DNA of 64,000 nucleotides from contig CBDCYR010000005.1 of the NCBI GenBank assembly GCA_965224275.1, positions 310,001 to 374,000 of the forward strand, in the 5' to 3' direction. Positions 26,821-35,955 of this stretch are shown here, piece after piece (the stretch's first letter is position 1; each line of letters opens with the position of its first letter). The notes under the pieces are model-generated. The model did not search any database, was not told where the DNA came from, and was given only the letters and a program-made list of their open reading frames with translations. The DNA is from CAUZWH01 sp965224275 (lineage in GTDB: Bacteria; Pseudomonadota; Alphaproteobacteria; SHVV01). Made by a program: the position numbers and the translations under genes.

Positions 26821-26916
26821 ACCGTGGTCGCTCGAAGCGTCCGGAAATGAAGACTCTAAGCGGAAGTCGGCGGTGGATCCGCTCAGACCCTTCTCACCCA
26901 GCGGGCAAGGCGATAG

Positions 26917-28035
26917 ATGGTGATGGCGAGCGCCGACCTGATCTTCCGCATGGCCGGCGTCGTCATGCTCGCATTTATCGCTATCATATGGTGGCGCGAT
27001 CTGCGCGGCCATCTGGCGGGGCATCGAACCGCTCGTCGCTCTGTTCAGTTTTGGGGTCGCCTCTTATCTGCTGTGCCCGCTGCTCCACCGTAGCTGGCAG
27101 CTCGGGCTTATCGAACTGCCCTTCTTCTTCGGCTGCTTTGGTCAAAAAAGTGCGGTAGTGCGGTATTTTTCTGGTTGATGTCGCGGGCGCTGTTTGACGA
27201 CGCGTTCCGTCTGCGCATCTGGCACGCCGGATTGGTGGTCCTCGTTGAGGCGCTTCACGGCGTGCGATGGCTGATAAATAGGAGCGAGTCCACGATCGGG
27301 ATCGAGTTAGGATTTGATCTCTCCGGCATTCTGCTCACAGCGCATCAATTGCTGTCGCTGGCACTGACCGTCGCAGCCCTGGTCCAAGCCTATCTCGGCC
27401 GGGCTGATGATCTGGTCGAAGCGCGGCTTCGGCTTCGCGACCGGTTCGTTTGGATCAGCGGTATTTACATTCTGGTCATCGTCGCGACGGAGATCTATTT
27501 CCGCGATCAATCGGCGGCACCGGCGCTCGAACTGATCAATGTGGGGACTCTCTTCTTCGTCGTTTTTGCGTTTGCCGTTGCCATGACACGGCTCCGGCCT
27601 GCGATTTTGCCTGTGGTGTCTAAGCCGGCGCCGGCAATCAGCCAAGCGCAACCGCGCGAGTCGGATGAGCCGCTGCTAACGGCGTTGCGCAACCAGATGG
27701 AGGTGAGCGACGGTTACCGTCAAGCCAACCTCACCATCGGCGGGTTAGCAGATCAGCTCGGCACCCAGGAATACCGATTGCGTCGCGTCATCAACGCCTC
27801 GCTTGGCTTCCGTAACTTCAACGAGTTCCTAAATGCCTACCGCATCGCCGAAGCCCAGCGGCGCCTGACGGATCCGGCCTGTGCCCGTTTGCCTATCCTT
27901 ACCATTGCCATGGATTGTGGTTTTGCGTCGATCGGCCCGTTTAACCGCGCCTTCAAAGAGGCCACCGGCATGACACCAAGCGAGTTTCGCCGCCTAAATC
28001 TGAACGACCAGCAGACCAAATCCGAAAAAATCTAG
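26917..28035 (+). pseudogene. AraC-family transcriptional regulator with N-terminal membrane segments, two frameshifts
   Basis: The C-terminal 100 residues are an intact AraC DNA-binding domain (LTIGGLADQLGTQEYRLRRV, then LTIAMDCGFASIGPFNRAFK). The middle has hydrophobic segments typical of the membrane-sensor AraC type. The N-terminal part is read in three frames: ATG 26917 to about 27018 (MAGVVMLAFIAIIWWRDL), then EPLVALFSFGVASYLLCPLL in the second frame, then, after a run of six A near 27145, VFFWLMSRALFDDAFRLRIW. The two shifts compensate each other. A shorter intact protein from ATG 27178 would still contain the DNA-binding domain. It probably regulates the fatty-acid hydroxylase-like gene downstream (inference). 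Confidence 0.75.
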
Positions 28036-28057
28036 CCGATTTCGAAATCGGCGCGGT
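28035..28057 (+). terminator. Hairpin after the AraC-type gene
   Basis: A perfect palindrome GCCGATTTCGAAATCGGC at 28035-28052 is followed by GCGGTTTT. The T-run is short and offset, so termination strength is uncertain. Confidence 0.45.
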
Positions 28058-28132
28058 TTTCTGGGGAATCGGCGAGAAAGGGAACGCCGCCGACACCACT
28101 ATTGGCTGGGCAACCACCCAAGGAGGCGACGA

Positions 28133-28951
28133 ATGTTTTGTCTTTCAAGTTGGCTCGGCTTCATCAGCCACGATGTTCTGAAATATCTGATCTCGGCGGG
28201 CACGATGGTTCTTGTGACCCACGTGCTACTCACCCGTTTCGTTTCCGCCCGTAAAATTCAAAGGGCACAGCCCGACCGCCGCCAGATCACACGTGAAATC
28301 GGCTGGTCTGTGGTGTCGGCGGTGATCTTTGGCAGTGTCAGCCTGGGCGGCGTGTTCGGCCTTGCCGAGCTCGGTTGGAACCGGCTCTATCTCGACATCG
28401 CCGCCTACGGCTGGGGCTATGCCGGCCTGTGTTTACTGGCGATGATTATCGCCCACGACGCCTATTTCTACTGGCTGCATCGCTTGCTGCACGTGCCGCT
28501 CGTGCTGCGTTTCACGCATCGTTTGCACCATCGCTCGCGCACGCCAACGCCATGGGCCGCCTACAGCTTTGATCCCATTGAGGCGGTGCTGCAAGTCGCG
28601 TTTGCACCGTTGTGGGCGGTTATCGTGCCGGTGCACCCGCTGGTGCTCCTGGTTTGGAGTATTCACATGGTGGCGCGCAACGTCATCGGCCACTGCGGCT
28701 TCGAGCTGTTTCCACGCACCATGGCGCGAAGCCGCTGGTTCGGCTGGCTCACCGGCGTCACCCATCATGACCTCCATCACCAGGACGCACGCTCGCATTT
28801 TGGCCTTTATTTCACCTGGTGGGACCGGTGGATGGGCACCGAACGTTCGGACTACGTCCAACGGTTCGAAGCCGCCGCCAGGAGCGACGATCCCGCCGCG
28901 CCCGCCGGCACAATTAGCGGGATGATCCACCCGGCATTAGCCAACCGGTGA
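28133..28951 (+). CDS. Sterol desaturase / fatty acid hydroxylase superfamily membrane protein
   Basis: The 272-residue protein has four or five membrane segments and the di-iron histidine clusters HDAYFYWLH (HxxxH), THRLHH (HxxHH) and THHDLHH, in the order of the fatty acid hydroxylase family. Such enzymes hydroxylate or desaturate lipids, carotenoids or hopanoids at the membrane; the substrate is not evident. AAGGAGG lies 6 bases before the ATG. It follows the AraC-type gene by 97 bases. Confidence 0.92.
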   Translation: MFCLSSWLGFISHDVLKYLISAGTMVLVTHVLLTRFVSARKIQRAQPDRRQITREIGWSVVSAVIFGSVSLGGVFGLAELGWNRLYLDIAAYGWGYAGLCLLAMIIAHDAYFYWLHRLLHVPLVLRFTHRLHHRSRTPTPWAAYSFDPIEAVLQVAFAPLWAVIVPVHPLVLLVWSIHMVARNVIGHCGFELFPRTMARSRWFGWLTGVTHHDLHHQDARSHFGLYFTWWDRWMGTERSDYVQRFEAAARSDDPAAPAGTISGMIHPALANR

Positions 28952-29025
28952 GGGGCAGAAATGTTCTAGGGCAAGCGAGGCTCCTCGGACCCCGATCCCC
29001 GCCGGACACCAAGTCGCCGGGTCGG

Positions 29026-31389
29026 TTACCCCGCCGCACCTCGCGCCGCCTGGATCGCCGCCCACACCCGCTCGGGCGTGTAAGGCAGTTCGACGTGGCG
29101 CACGCCCAGGTCCCACAGGGCATCGGCGATCGCGTTGCCGATCGCTGCCGGCGGGCCGAGCGAACCACTTTCGCTGCACCCCTTGGCGCCCAGCGCGTTG
29201 TGTGGATTGAGAGTTTCGTGGAACTCAATTTTAAAGCTTGGTAGGTCGCTGGCCCGCGGCATGCCGTAATCCATGAAGCTGCCGGTGAGGAGCTGACCCG
29301 AGTCCTCGTCATAGACCACGCGCTCAAGCAAGGCCTGGCCAATTCCCTGAGCGAGCCCGCCATGGACCTGCCCGTGGACGATCATCGGATTGATCACCCG
29401 ACCGCAGTCGTCGATGGTGAAGAAATCGCGCAAGTCGACCCGACCGGTCACGTCGTCGACCAGCACCACCGCGAGGTGCATGGCGGTCGGGCTGCTGACG
29501 CTGATCGGATCGTAGTAAACGGTTTCGTCGAGGCCGAGTTCGAAACCGTCGGGATAATCAAAGCCGTTGAACGCCATATCGGCGACCTCGGCAAAATCGA
29601 GGCTGCGATCGGTTCCTTTGACCGTGAATTTGGCATCGGCGTAGTCGACGTCGGCTTCCGCGCATTCGAGCAGGTGCGCCGCGAGCACCTTTGCCTTACC
29701 GATAATGCGCCCGCTCGCTTCGATGATAGCGCTGCCTGCGGTCAGCAGCGAGCGCGCTGCCCACGTACCGCTCCCGGTCGGCACCGCGTCGGTGTCACCC
29801 TCGATCAAGGCGATGTCGGCAATGTCAACGCCAAGCTGATCCGCCGCGATCTGGCGGAAAGTGATGTCGTGGCCCTGCCCATGCGAATGCGTACCTGCAA
29901 GAACCGTGACCTTACCATCCGGGTGCACGCGGACCGTCGCCACTTCGGCACTCGAATGGCGCGAGCCCATCTTGCGTGCCATGCGGCTCGGGCCGGACCC
30001 CGCCGATTCGACAAACGCGGCCATGCCAATACCCAGACGCACACCGCCAGCCTTCAGGCGGCGCTGCTCCTCGCGCAAGCCCGCGTAGTCCGTCAACGCC
30101 ACCAGCTTGTCCTGAACGCCGATGGGATCGCCGGATTCGTAAACCCGGCCAAGCGCGTTGGTAAACGGAAAGGCACCGGCGTCGATGTAATTTCGCGCCC
30201 GCATGACGATCGGATCAATCCCCATCTCGCGCGCCCCGGTCTCCAGCAACCGCTCGTGCACGGAAACCGAAGCCTGTCCCGAGCCGCGATAGGCATCGAC
30301 CAATGCGGTGTTGGTGAAGGCCCCGGTCACCTTCACGTACACGGCAGGAACTTGATACAGGCCGGGCAGGGTTGGCGGGTAGAATCGCATCGGAATTCCG
30401 GGCGCAAACGTGCTCTGGTAAGCGCCATAACCGGCGATCGTCTCAACGTCGATCGCGAGAACCTTGCCGTTTTCTGCAAACGCCATGCGCGCGACCGTTT
30501 TGTGATCGCGCGCGTGGGCATCTGTCATCAGCGTTTCCGAACGCGTCGCGCTCCATCGCACCGGCCGGCCGGTCAAGCGTGAGGCCCACAGAACCAGCGG
30601 TAACTCGCCGTAATAGTATCCCCTGGGACCGAAGCCCCCGCCGACGTCGGGGGCGATAACGCGAAGTTTGTGCTCGGACAGAAATAACGTGTGCTTGGCG
30701 ATCCAGTTGCGCACGTAATGCGGCATCTGGCAGGTCCCCCACAGCGTGTAGCGATCGCGTCGCCCGTCGTAGTGACCCAGATAAGTCCGAGGCTCCATCG
30801 GGTTGCCCATAATTCGGGTGTTCTGAAGCTTGAGCTCGGTCGTGTGAGCTGCGTTCGCAAACGCAGCTTCGGTCGCGGCCTTGTCACCGCGCTCGATAAA
30901 CTGAACCAGGTTGGTAGAAAATTGTTCGTGCAGGATTGGCGCTCCTTCTTGCAGCGCCGCGGTCGCATCAACCACGGCGGACAAGGCTTCGTAATCGACC
31001 GCCACCGCTTCGGCACCGTCCAGCGCCTGGCTGCGGGTCTCGGCAACCACCACCGCCACGGCATCACCAACAAAGCGGACCTTATCGGCGACCAGTACCG
31101 GCCGGGTCACCTCGTTCATCGGCCGCCCGTCGTCGAATGGAACCGCGTGAAAACACGGCAACCCACCATAGCCTTCGGCTTGCCAATCGGCTGCGGTCAA
31201 AGCTGTCAGCACACCCGGTATTGCGAGCGCTCCGTCGATCGTCACCGATCGGATGCGGGCGTGCGGATGGGGGCTACGGACCACCGCCATATAGGCCGCG
31301 TCCGACGGCGAGATATCGTCGACATACTCGCCGTGTCCGGTCGTGAAGCGATTGTCTTCGTCCCGTAGGAGCGCTTCGCCAATATACAT
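29026..31389 (-). CDS. Molybdenum hydroxylase large subunit (xanthine dehydrogenase / CoxL family)
   Basis: The 787-residue protein is full length for the molybdopterin-binding subunit. It has the N-terminal hammerhead domain (GEALLRDEDNRFTTGHGEYV), the first molybdopterin region (APDVGGGFGPRG), a variant of the substrate/active-site loop (VDAYRGSGQASVSVHE instead of AYRGAGRPE), GTHSHGQGHDITFRQIAA, and GAKGCSESGSLGPPA, which holds the catalytic Glu. It would hydroxylate a heteroaromatic ring or aldehyde. The FAD and 2Fe-2S subunits that normally accompany it are not in the window. It does not carry the CoxL AYxCSFR motif, so it is not a CO dehydrogenase. Confidence 0.9.
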   Translation of the reverse strand: MYIGEALLRDEDNRFTTGHGEYVDDISPSDAAYMAVVRSPHPHARIRSVTIDGALAIPGVLTALTAADWQAEGYGGLPCFHAVPFDDGRPMNEVTRPVLVADKVRFVGDAVAVVVAETRSQALDGAEAVAVDYEALSAVVDATAALQEGAPILHEQFSTNLVQFIERGDKAATEAAFANAAHTTELKLQNTRIMGNPMEPRTYLGHYDGRRDRYTLWGTCQMPHYVRNWIAKHTLFLSEHKLRVIAPDVGGGFGPRGYYYGELPLVLWASRLTGRPVRWSATRSETLMTDAHARDHKTVARMAFAENGKVLAIDVETIAGYGAYQSTFAPGIPMRFYPPTLPGLYQVPAVYVKVTGAFTNTALVDAYRGSGQASVSVHERLLETGAREMGIDPIVMRARNYIDAGAFPFTNALGRVYESGDPIGVQDKLVALTDYAGLREEQRRLKAGGVRLGIGMAAFVESAGSGPSRMARKMGSRHSSAEVATVRVHPDGKVTVLAGTHSHGQGHDITFRQIAADQLGVDIADIALIEGDTDAVPTGSGTWAARSLLTAGSAIIEASGRIIGKAKVLAAHLLECAEADVDYADAKFTVKGTDRSLDFAEVADMAFNGFDYPDGFELGLDETVYYDPISVSSPTAMHLAVVLVDDVTGRVDLRDFFTIDDCGRVINPMIVHGQVHGGLAQGIGQALLERVVYDEDSGQLLTGSFMDYGMPRASDLPSFKIEFHETLNPHNALGAKGCSESGSLGPPAAIGNAIADALWDLGVRHVELPYTPERVWAAIQAARGAAG

Positions 31390-31534
31390 GGAGGCCTCGC
31401 CGAACCCGATTTCGGGGCTAATCTATCACACGCTATCGCGCCGTCGTTTCGCGTGGTGGCCAGTGCCTTGCAAATCCTTTAGGAACGTGGACAAGCTGGT
31501 CTAACTAACAAGGTTTGCCGGGAGGGCACGGGCT

Positions 31535-32200
31535 ATGGAGTACAAATTCCAGTTTGGAGTCGTTCGCGACAATTGGGAGTTCCTGCTCGAAGGCATATGG
31601 ATCACGGTTTCGGTGACGGGCGGCGCCCTCGCGGCCGGCCTGTTCGTCGGTCTGTTTCTCGGCATGATGCGGCTGTCGAAGCACATGGCGATCTCGCAAC
31701 CGGCGCTGTGGTACATCGAGCTGTTTCGCAATACCCCGGCGCTGGTCCAGCTGATGTGGGTCTACTACGCACTGCCCATTCTCACCGGCCTCGAACTCAA
31801 CGCAATCATGTCCTGTACCGCGGCTTTATCACTCAACATGTCCGCCTACCTCGCCGAGATTTTTCGCGGCGGCATTCAGAGCATTGAGCGCGGTCAGGTC
31901 GAAGCGGCGCGCAGTCTTGGCCTGTCTTTCGCCAAAACCATGCGCAAGGTCGTGTTGCCGCAAGCCGTGCGCCGCATGATTCCCCCCTTCGTCAACGAGA
32001 CCGTGTCGCTTGTCAAATACTCATCGCTGGTTTCGATACTCGGCGTCGCCGATCTCACCTACCAGGCGAATGTTTTGTCGACGACCACCTTTCGGCCGTT
32101 GGAAGTGTTTTCATTCATCGCCGTGATCTATCTGGTGATTTGCACCTCCCTGTCATACAGCGCACAGCGTATTGAAAAACGCTTGTCTGTTTCCGACTAG
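31535..32200 (+). CDS. Polar amino acid ABC transporter permease (HisM/GlnP type)
   Basis: The 221-residue protein has about five membrane segments, the IELFRNTPALVQLMWVYYAL segment typical of amino acid permeases, and the EAA loop (GQVEAARSLGLSFAKTMRKV). It is a single permease gene and may act as a homodimer. The ATPase gene follows after 15 bases; the binding protein is convergent at 33172-34032. Confidence 0.94.
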   Translation: MEYKFQFGVVRDNWEFLLEGIWITVSVTGGALAAGLFVGLFLGMMRLSKHMAISQPALWYIELFRNTPALVQLMWVYYALPILTGLELNAIMSCTAALSLNMSAYLAEIFRGGIQSIERGQVEAARSLGLSFAKTMRKVVLPQAVRRMIPPFVNETVSLVKYSSLVSILGVADLTYQANVLSTTTFRPLEVFSFIAVIYLVICTSLSYSAQRIEKRLSVSD

Positions 32201-32215
32201 AAGGGGACCTGGCCG

Positions 32216-32977
32216 ATGACAGCAATGGTCCAAATCGAGAAGCTGAACAAGTCGTTCGGCGATCTTCACGTCCTCCGGGATATCGACTTGGAGGTCGCGC
32301 AGGGCGAAGTGGTGGTGATGATCGGGGTGAGCGGTTCCGGCAAGACAACTTTGCTACGCTGCATCAACGTGTTGGAAGAACCGCAAAGCGGACGCATTTT
32401 CGTCGACGGTGAACCGATGGGAATCCATCGGCCCGATGGTGAATTTCGCGCCTTTCCCGACCGCGTCCTCAACGAACGGCGGGCCCAAATCGGCATGGTG
32501 TTTCAGCGCTTCAACCTGTTTCCCCATATGACCGCGATCCAGAACGTGATGCTGGGCCCCACCATGGTCAAAAACCTCCCCGACGCCGAAGCGCGTGGCA
32601 TCGGCGAGGAATTGTTGGCCAAAGTCGGGCTACGAGACAAATTCGATGCGTATCCCAACAAGTTGTCGGGAGGACAACAGCAACGTGTCGCCATCGCCCG
32701 CTCGCTGGCGATGAATCCGAAACTCATGTTGTTCGACGAGGCCACCTCGGCGCTTGATCCCGAGTTGATCGGCGAAGTGCTCGATACGATGAAACAGCTC
32801 GCGCAAGAGGGCATGACCATGGTCGTGGTCACCCACGAAATGGGCTTCGCCCGCGAGGTCGGCGACCGCGTGCTGTTCTTGCACGAAGGGCGTGTGCTTG
32901 AGGAGGGTAAGCCGGAAGTAATCTTCGACAAGCCCCAGCACGAGCGTACGCGCGACTTCCTGCGCCACGTGCTTTAG
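32216..32977 (+). CDS. Polar amino acid ABC transporter ATPase (GlnQ/HisP type)
   Basis: The 253-residue protein has Walker A (GVSGSGKTTLLRC), Q-loop (MVFQRFNLFPHMT), ABC signature (LSGGQQQRVAIARSL), Walker B (LMLFDEATSALDPEL) and the switch His (VVVTHEMGFAREV). All catalytic positions are intact. It energises the permease encoded 15 bases upstream. Confidence 0.96.
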   Translation: MTAMVQIEKLNKSFGDLHVLRDIDLEVAQGEVVVMIGVSGSGKTTLLRCINVLEEPQSGRIFVDGEPMGIHRPDGEFRAFPDRVLNERRAQIGMVFQRFNLFPHMTAIQNVMLGPTMVKNLPDAEARGIGEELLAKVGLRDKFDAYPNKLSGGQQQRVAIARSLAMNPKLMLFDEATSALDPELIGEVLDTMKQLAQEGMTMVVVTHEMGFAREVGDRVLFLHEGRVLEEGKPEVIFDKPQHERTRDFLRHVL

Positions 32978-32992
32978 CGGCTCAATTTTATC

Positions 32993-33082
32993 CCCCCACC
33001 CAACCCTCTCCCCCATGGGAGAGGGCTCCCACGGGTGGCACGACTAAAGCCCTCTCCCTTGGGGGAGAGGGTTGGGTGAGGG
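32993..33082. repeat. Pair of REP-like palindromes
   Basis: Two copies of CCCAACCCTCTCCCCCA/TTGGGGGAGAGGGTTGGG in opposite orientation lie between the convergent ATPase and binding-protein genes. Each can form its own hairpin and the pair can form a large one. A related single copy lies at 63260-63292. Confidence 0.8.
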
Positions 33083-33124
33083 TATGAAAACCGATTTAAC
33101 CGCACAGAGGGTAGCGGCCAAAGA

Positions 33125-33150
33125 AAAGGCGGGCCCGAGAGCCCGCCTTT
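33125..33150 (-). terminator. Terminator between the two convergent ABC transporter genes
   Basis: AAAGGCGGGC at 33125-33134 pairs with GCCCGCCTTT at 33141-33150 (loop CCGAGA). On the minus strand it is followed by TTTTCTTT, so it can end transcription of the binding-protein gene; it may work in both directions. Confidence 0.85.
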
Positions 33151-33171
33151 GTTGCTTTAGAAACAGCGCGT

Positions 33172-34032
33172 CTAATTACGCTTCTTTGGGATCGCTGCGG
33201 ATTGGTCCGAGGTGCTGCCGTACATGTAGGGCTCGCCGAGACCGTGCTTGTCGAGGACCCGGATCAACTCGCCGGTTTGCTGGATGTCCTCGATGAAGAA
33301 ATCGAGCCACTGGACCCAGGTCCAATCCCCCTGACGCACCACAAACCCAGTCGGCACGATCGCCAGTGTCGTCGCCGGCATGATCATCAGGTTGGGATTT
33401 TTGGGCAGGATTTTCTGGAACGCGCCATAAGTGCTGTGCCAAGCGTTCACTTTCTTGGTCACGAGCGACATCAGCAGTTCAGGTTCGGTGCGAAGCCGCA
33501 CCACGTTGGCATTCGCGAACTTCTTCGAGGCGAAGGTGTCGCCCGTCGAGCCCAGCGCGACGGCAACCTTGAGCCCGTCCTTATCCAGATCTTGCCATTT
33601 CTTGTACTTGGCGGCGTCCTCCTTGCGGATCACGATGCCAGATCCGAATTGCAGGAACGGCGCGGCATAGGTAGCCGCCATCGCCCTTGGAAGCGTCCGG
33701 CCCATCGGCACCGTGACGTCGTATTTGTTCGCATGCAAGCCGGCGATGAGGGTTGCCCAACTGTCTTCGACCCAGACCACCTCGGCGTTGAGTTGCTTGG
33801 CCATCAATTTGAAAACATCGATGGCAACGCCGTCGAGTTCGTTGTTGTTGTCGGGATCTTTGAAGGCATAGGGCCACCAGGTCGCCCAACCGACGCGGAG
33901 CTTGCCATCGCTCTGAATGCGATCGAGCGCCGATCCGGATTGTGCCATCGACGGCGTTGCCACGAACGATACAGCGAACGCCAGGATGACCGCGGCGACC
34001 ATCACATGAACGAAGCCTTTGAATATACGCAT
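33172..34032 (-). CDS. Polar amino acid ABC transporter substrate-binding protein
   Basis: The 286-residue protein has a signal peptide (VAAVILAFAVSFVATPSMAQ) and the SBP family 3 fold: LDRIQSDGKLRVGWATWWPY, LDGVAIDVFKLMAKQLNAEV and VALGSTGDTFASKKF. It convergently faces the permease/ATPase pair, so the three probably form one importer although not in one operon. Substrate class (amino acid or opine-like) is inferred from the family. Confidence 0.93.
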   Translation of the reverse strand: MRIFKGFVHVMVAAVILAFAVSFVATPSMAQSGSALDRIQSDGKLRVGWATWWPYAFKDPDNNNELDGVAIDVFKLMAKQLNAEVVWVEDSWATLIAGLHANKYDVTVPMGRTLPRAMAATYAAPFLQFGSGIVIRKEDAAKYKKWQDLDKDGLKVAVALGSTGDTFASKKFANANVVRLRTEPELLMSLVTKKVNAWHSTYGAFQKILPKNPNLMIMPATTLAIVPTGFVVRQGDWTWVQWLDFFIEDIQQTGELIRVLDKHGLGEPYMYGSTSDQSAAIPKKRN

Positions 34033-34119
34033 GGGTACTCCTCCCTCTTTCAGTTGATTATCTCAGTTGTATCTCTCAAATCGGATTTCGTCGGAGCCGG
34101 TTGGGTCCGGCTACCCCCG

Positions 34120-34803
34120 TTACTGCAATTCACCCATCTCGTAGTGCAGATATATGCAGTCGGTGTAGAACCATCTCCGCCGGGCGCTTTCGCCGGCGTA
34201 GTAAACGCACATGTCTTGCTCTTCTTGCGTCGTGCAATTGCGCTCGAGCACATCGAACGCGCTGTTGCTGTGCTCGATATCGGCTTCGGCATGAACCCAG
34301 AAATGTTCGATCTCGTGCTCTTTGAATTTATACTTTTCGCGCAGTGCCGGCAGGATCACCGGCATCACGCCGGAGAATTGAAACTCACTGCTGCAGTGCA
34401 GCGCCGATACCGTGGCCTGCCACGGCTCGTTGCGAGCCAATCCGAGCAACCACTGGGTCCACCCTTCCGTCGACGGCAACGGCTTCTTCTTGGGGATGTC
34501 CGCAGGGTCGTAGCCGCAGGCCTCGTAGAACCTCAAAAACAATGCGGGATGCGGATTCTCGGGATCGGTCTCTTCATAGTAATTTTCGAGTTCCAATTCG
34601 ACCACGTCACGCGGCGCGTTGCGCGCGGTCAAGAAAAACGCCTCGAAGATGTTGGTCACGTAATGCCAGCTTTCGTGCATGTAACCGGCCATGCAGGCCT
34701 TGCTGAGGGTGCCGTCCCCCCATTTCTGGAACATCGGATGGTTGATTGTGTGGCGCGGCTCGATTGCAGCCGCCATACGTTCACGAAGCGCTTGCGCCGC
34801 CAT
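34120..34803 (-). CDS. Heme-oxygenase-fold (TenA/PqqC/HDO-like) protein
   Basis: The 227-residue all-helical protein has YMHESWHYVTNIFEAFFLTA and, later, EIEHFWVHAEADIEHSNSAF. The ExxH and HxxxDxxH patterns are those of heme-oxygenase-like di-iron enzymes (CADD, UndA and relatives), which oxidise amino acids, fatty acids or other small molecules. Activity and substrate are not known. A distant relative with the same HxxxDxxH signature lies at 62514-63218. Upstream of the amino acid binding-protein gene on the same strand. Confidence 0.75.
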   Translation of the reverse strand: MAAQALRERMAAAIEPRHTINHPMFQKWGDGTLSKACMAGYMHESWHYVTNIFEAFFLTARNAPRDVVELELENYYEETDPENPHPALFLRFYEACGYDPADIPKKKPLPSTEGWTQWLLGLARNEPWQATVSALHCSSEFQFSGVMPVILPALREKYKFKEHEIEHFWVHAEADIEHSNSAFDVLERNCTTQEEQDMCVYYAGESARRRWFYTDCIYLHYEMGELQ

Positions 34804-34939
34804 CTTTCTCCTCCCGTATTCCTTTGATCACACCGATCTCTGCGAATCAGTGTCGTTGGCGTGAAAGATAGGAGTGGGAGCGGAAACGGTCAAGAAAGCT
34901 AACGCTACCGATCGTCCCTCTCGCAAGACCAGCGAGCGC

Positions 34940-35773
34940 TCAGTGCAAGAGAAAGTCGAGAACGATCTGGTTATAGCGATCGGGATGCTCGAACATCACC
35001 ATGTGGCCGCAATTATCAAGCACCTCGAGGCGCGCGCGCGGCATCTGCTTAACGCCGATCTCCCCATTGGCCAGCGGTGCACCGGGATCGTTGCGGCCCC
35101 AAATAACCAGTGTCTCAATGTCAAACGCATCGAGGCGATGCAGCACGCGATAGGCGGGATTAGTCGCGTCTTGGATAAAACTCCGCATCGACTGGTCCCA
35201 TGCGGTGAACAACCAAGGTTGTGCGTAGGCCGTGAGGATTATCTGCGCCAAGCCAGCCGGAATCGGCGCCGGATCGTAAACTGAACTGACCAGCCGCTGC
35301 TGCCAGTCGTCCAATGTCCGGGTTGCGATCGAATCGCGCGCCGTGCCGTATGCCTTCGTCATGCCCGCGACCAACTGCTCTTCGGTGCTGAAGGCCGATG
35401 CGCTGCCGTTGAGTATGAGTTTGCTGATCCGCGCCGGGTTGCGGAGATAGATCAGGCTCGACAGCAGCGCACCGTACGAGCTGCCGCACAGCGCGACCCG
35501 ATCAAAGCCGAGCGCATCGATCAGGCCGATCAAATGATCAACCCGCGCGCCGATCACCGAACGGTCACCGAAATCAACGGGTCCGGTGAACCCACTGCCG
35601 AGCGAATCCGGCGCCACCACATAAAACTGTTCGCCGAGAACATCAACATTGGGAACCCAGATGTCGGCTATGAGATCATGGCCGTGAATCAACAGCAGCG
35701 GATCGGGGTTGCTCTCGCCCGCGAATAGGCACCGCGAATAGGTGCCGGCAACGTCGACAAATTTGACCCGCAT
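34940..35773 (-). CDS. Alpha/beta hydrolase (MhpC-like)
   Basis: The 277-residue protein shows LLLIHGHDLIADIW (oxyanion region), the nucleophile elbow CGSSYGALL, the acid in VIWGRNDPGAPLANGE and the His in NCGHMVMFEHPDRY. This is a full catalytic triad. The family includes meta-cleavage product hydrolases of aromatic degradation; a C-C hydrolase role is plausible here but esterases look alike. No signal peptide. Confidence 0.88.
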   Translation of the reverse strand: MRVKFVDVAGTYSRCLFAGESNPDPLLLIHGHDLIADIWVPNVDVLGEQFYVVAPDSLGSGFTGPVDFGDRSVIGARVDHLIGLIDALGFDRVALCGSSYGALLSSLIYLRNPARISKLILNGSASAFSTEEQLVAGMTKAYGTARDSIATRTLDDWQQRLVSSVYDPAPIPAGLAQIILTAYAQPWLFTAWDQSMRSFIQDATNPAYRVLHRLDAFDIETLVIWGRNDPGAPLANGEIGVKQMPRARLEVLDNCGHMVMFEHPDRYNQIVLDFLLH

Positions 35774-35955
35774 GTGAAAGATTCCCCCAGAAATAACATC
35801 GCCAGACTACCCTCTCGGGAGGTGCTGCGATACCGCATGGCCTCGGCGCCACCCGGCGCTGCGGCGGGCGCATGTTCAATCGGACTACAGGCGACTAAAC
35901 TCGCTCCCTAATAGGCTCACAACTCTCCCCGTTCGGGACACAGGCAGCGCCAGCT

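Noticed and set aside
29026..31389. Carbon monoxide dehydrogenase (CoxL) reading of the molybdenum hydroxylase
   Set aside because: The diagnostic AYxCSFR motif is absent and coxM/coxS genes are missing.
32993..33082. A CRISPR-like repeat from the two similar strings
   Set aside because: There are only two copies, they are inverted relative to each other, and there are no spacers or cas genes.
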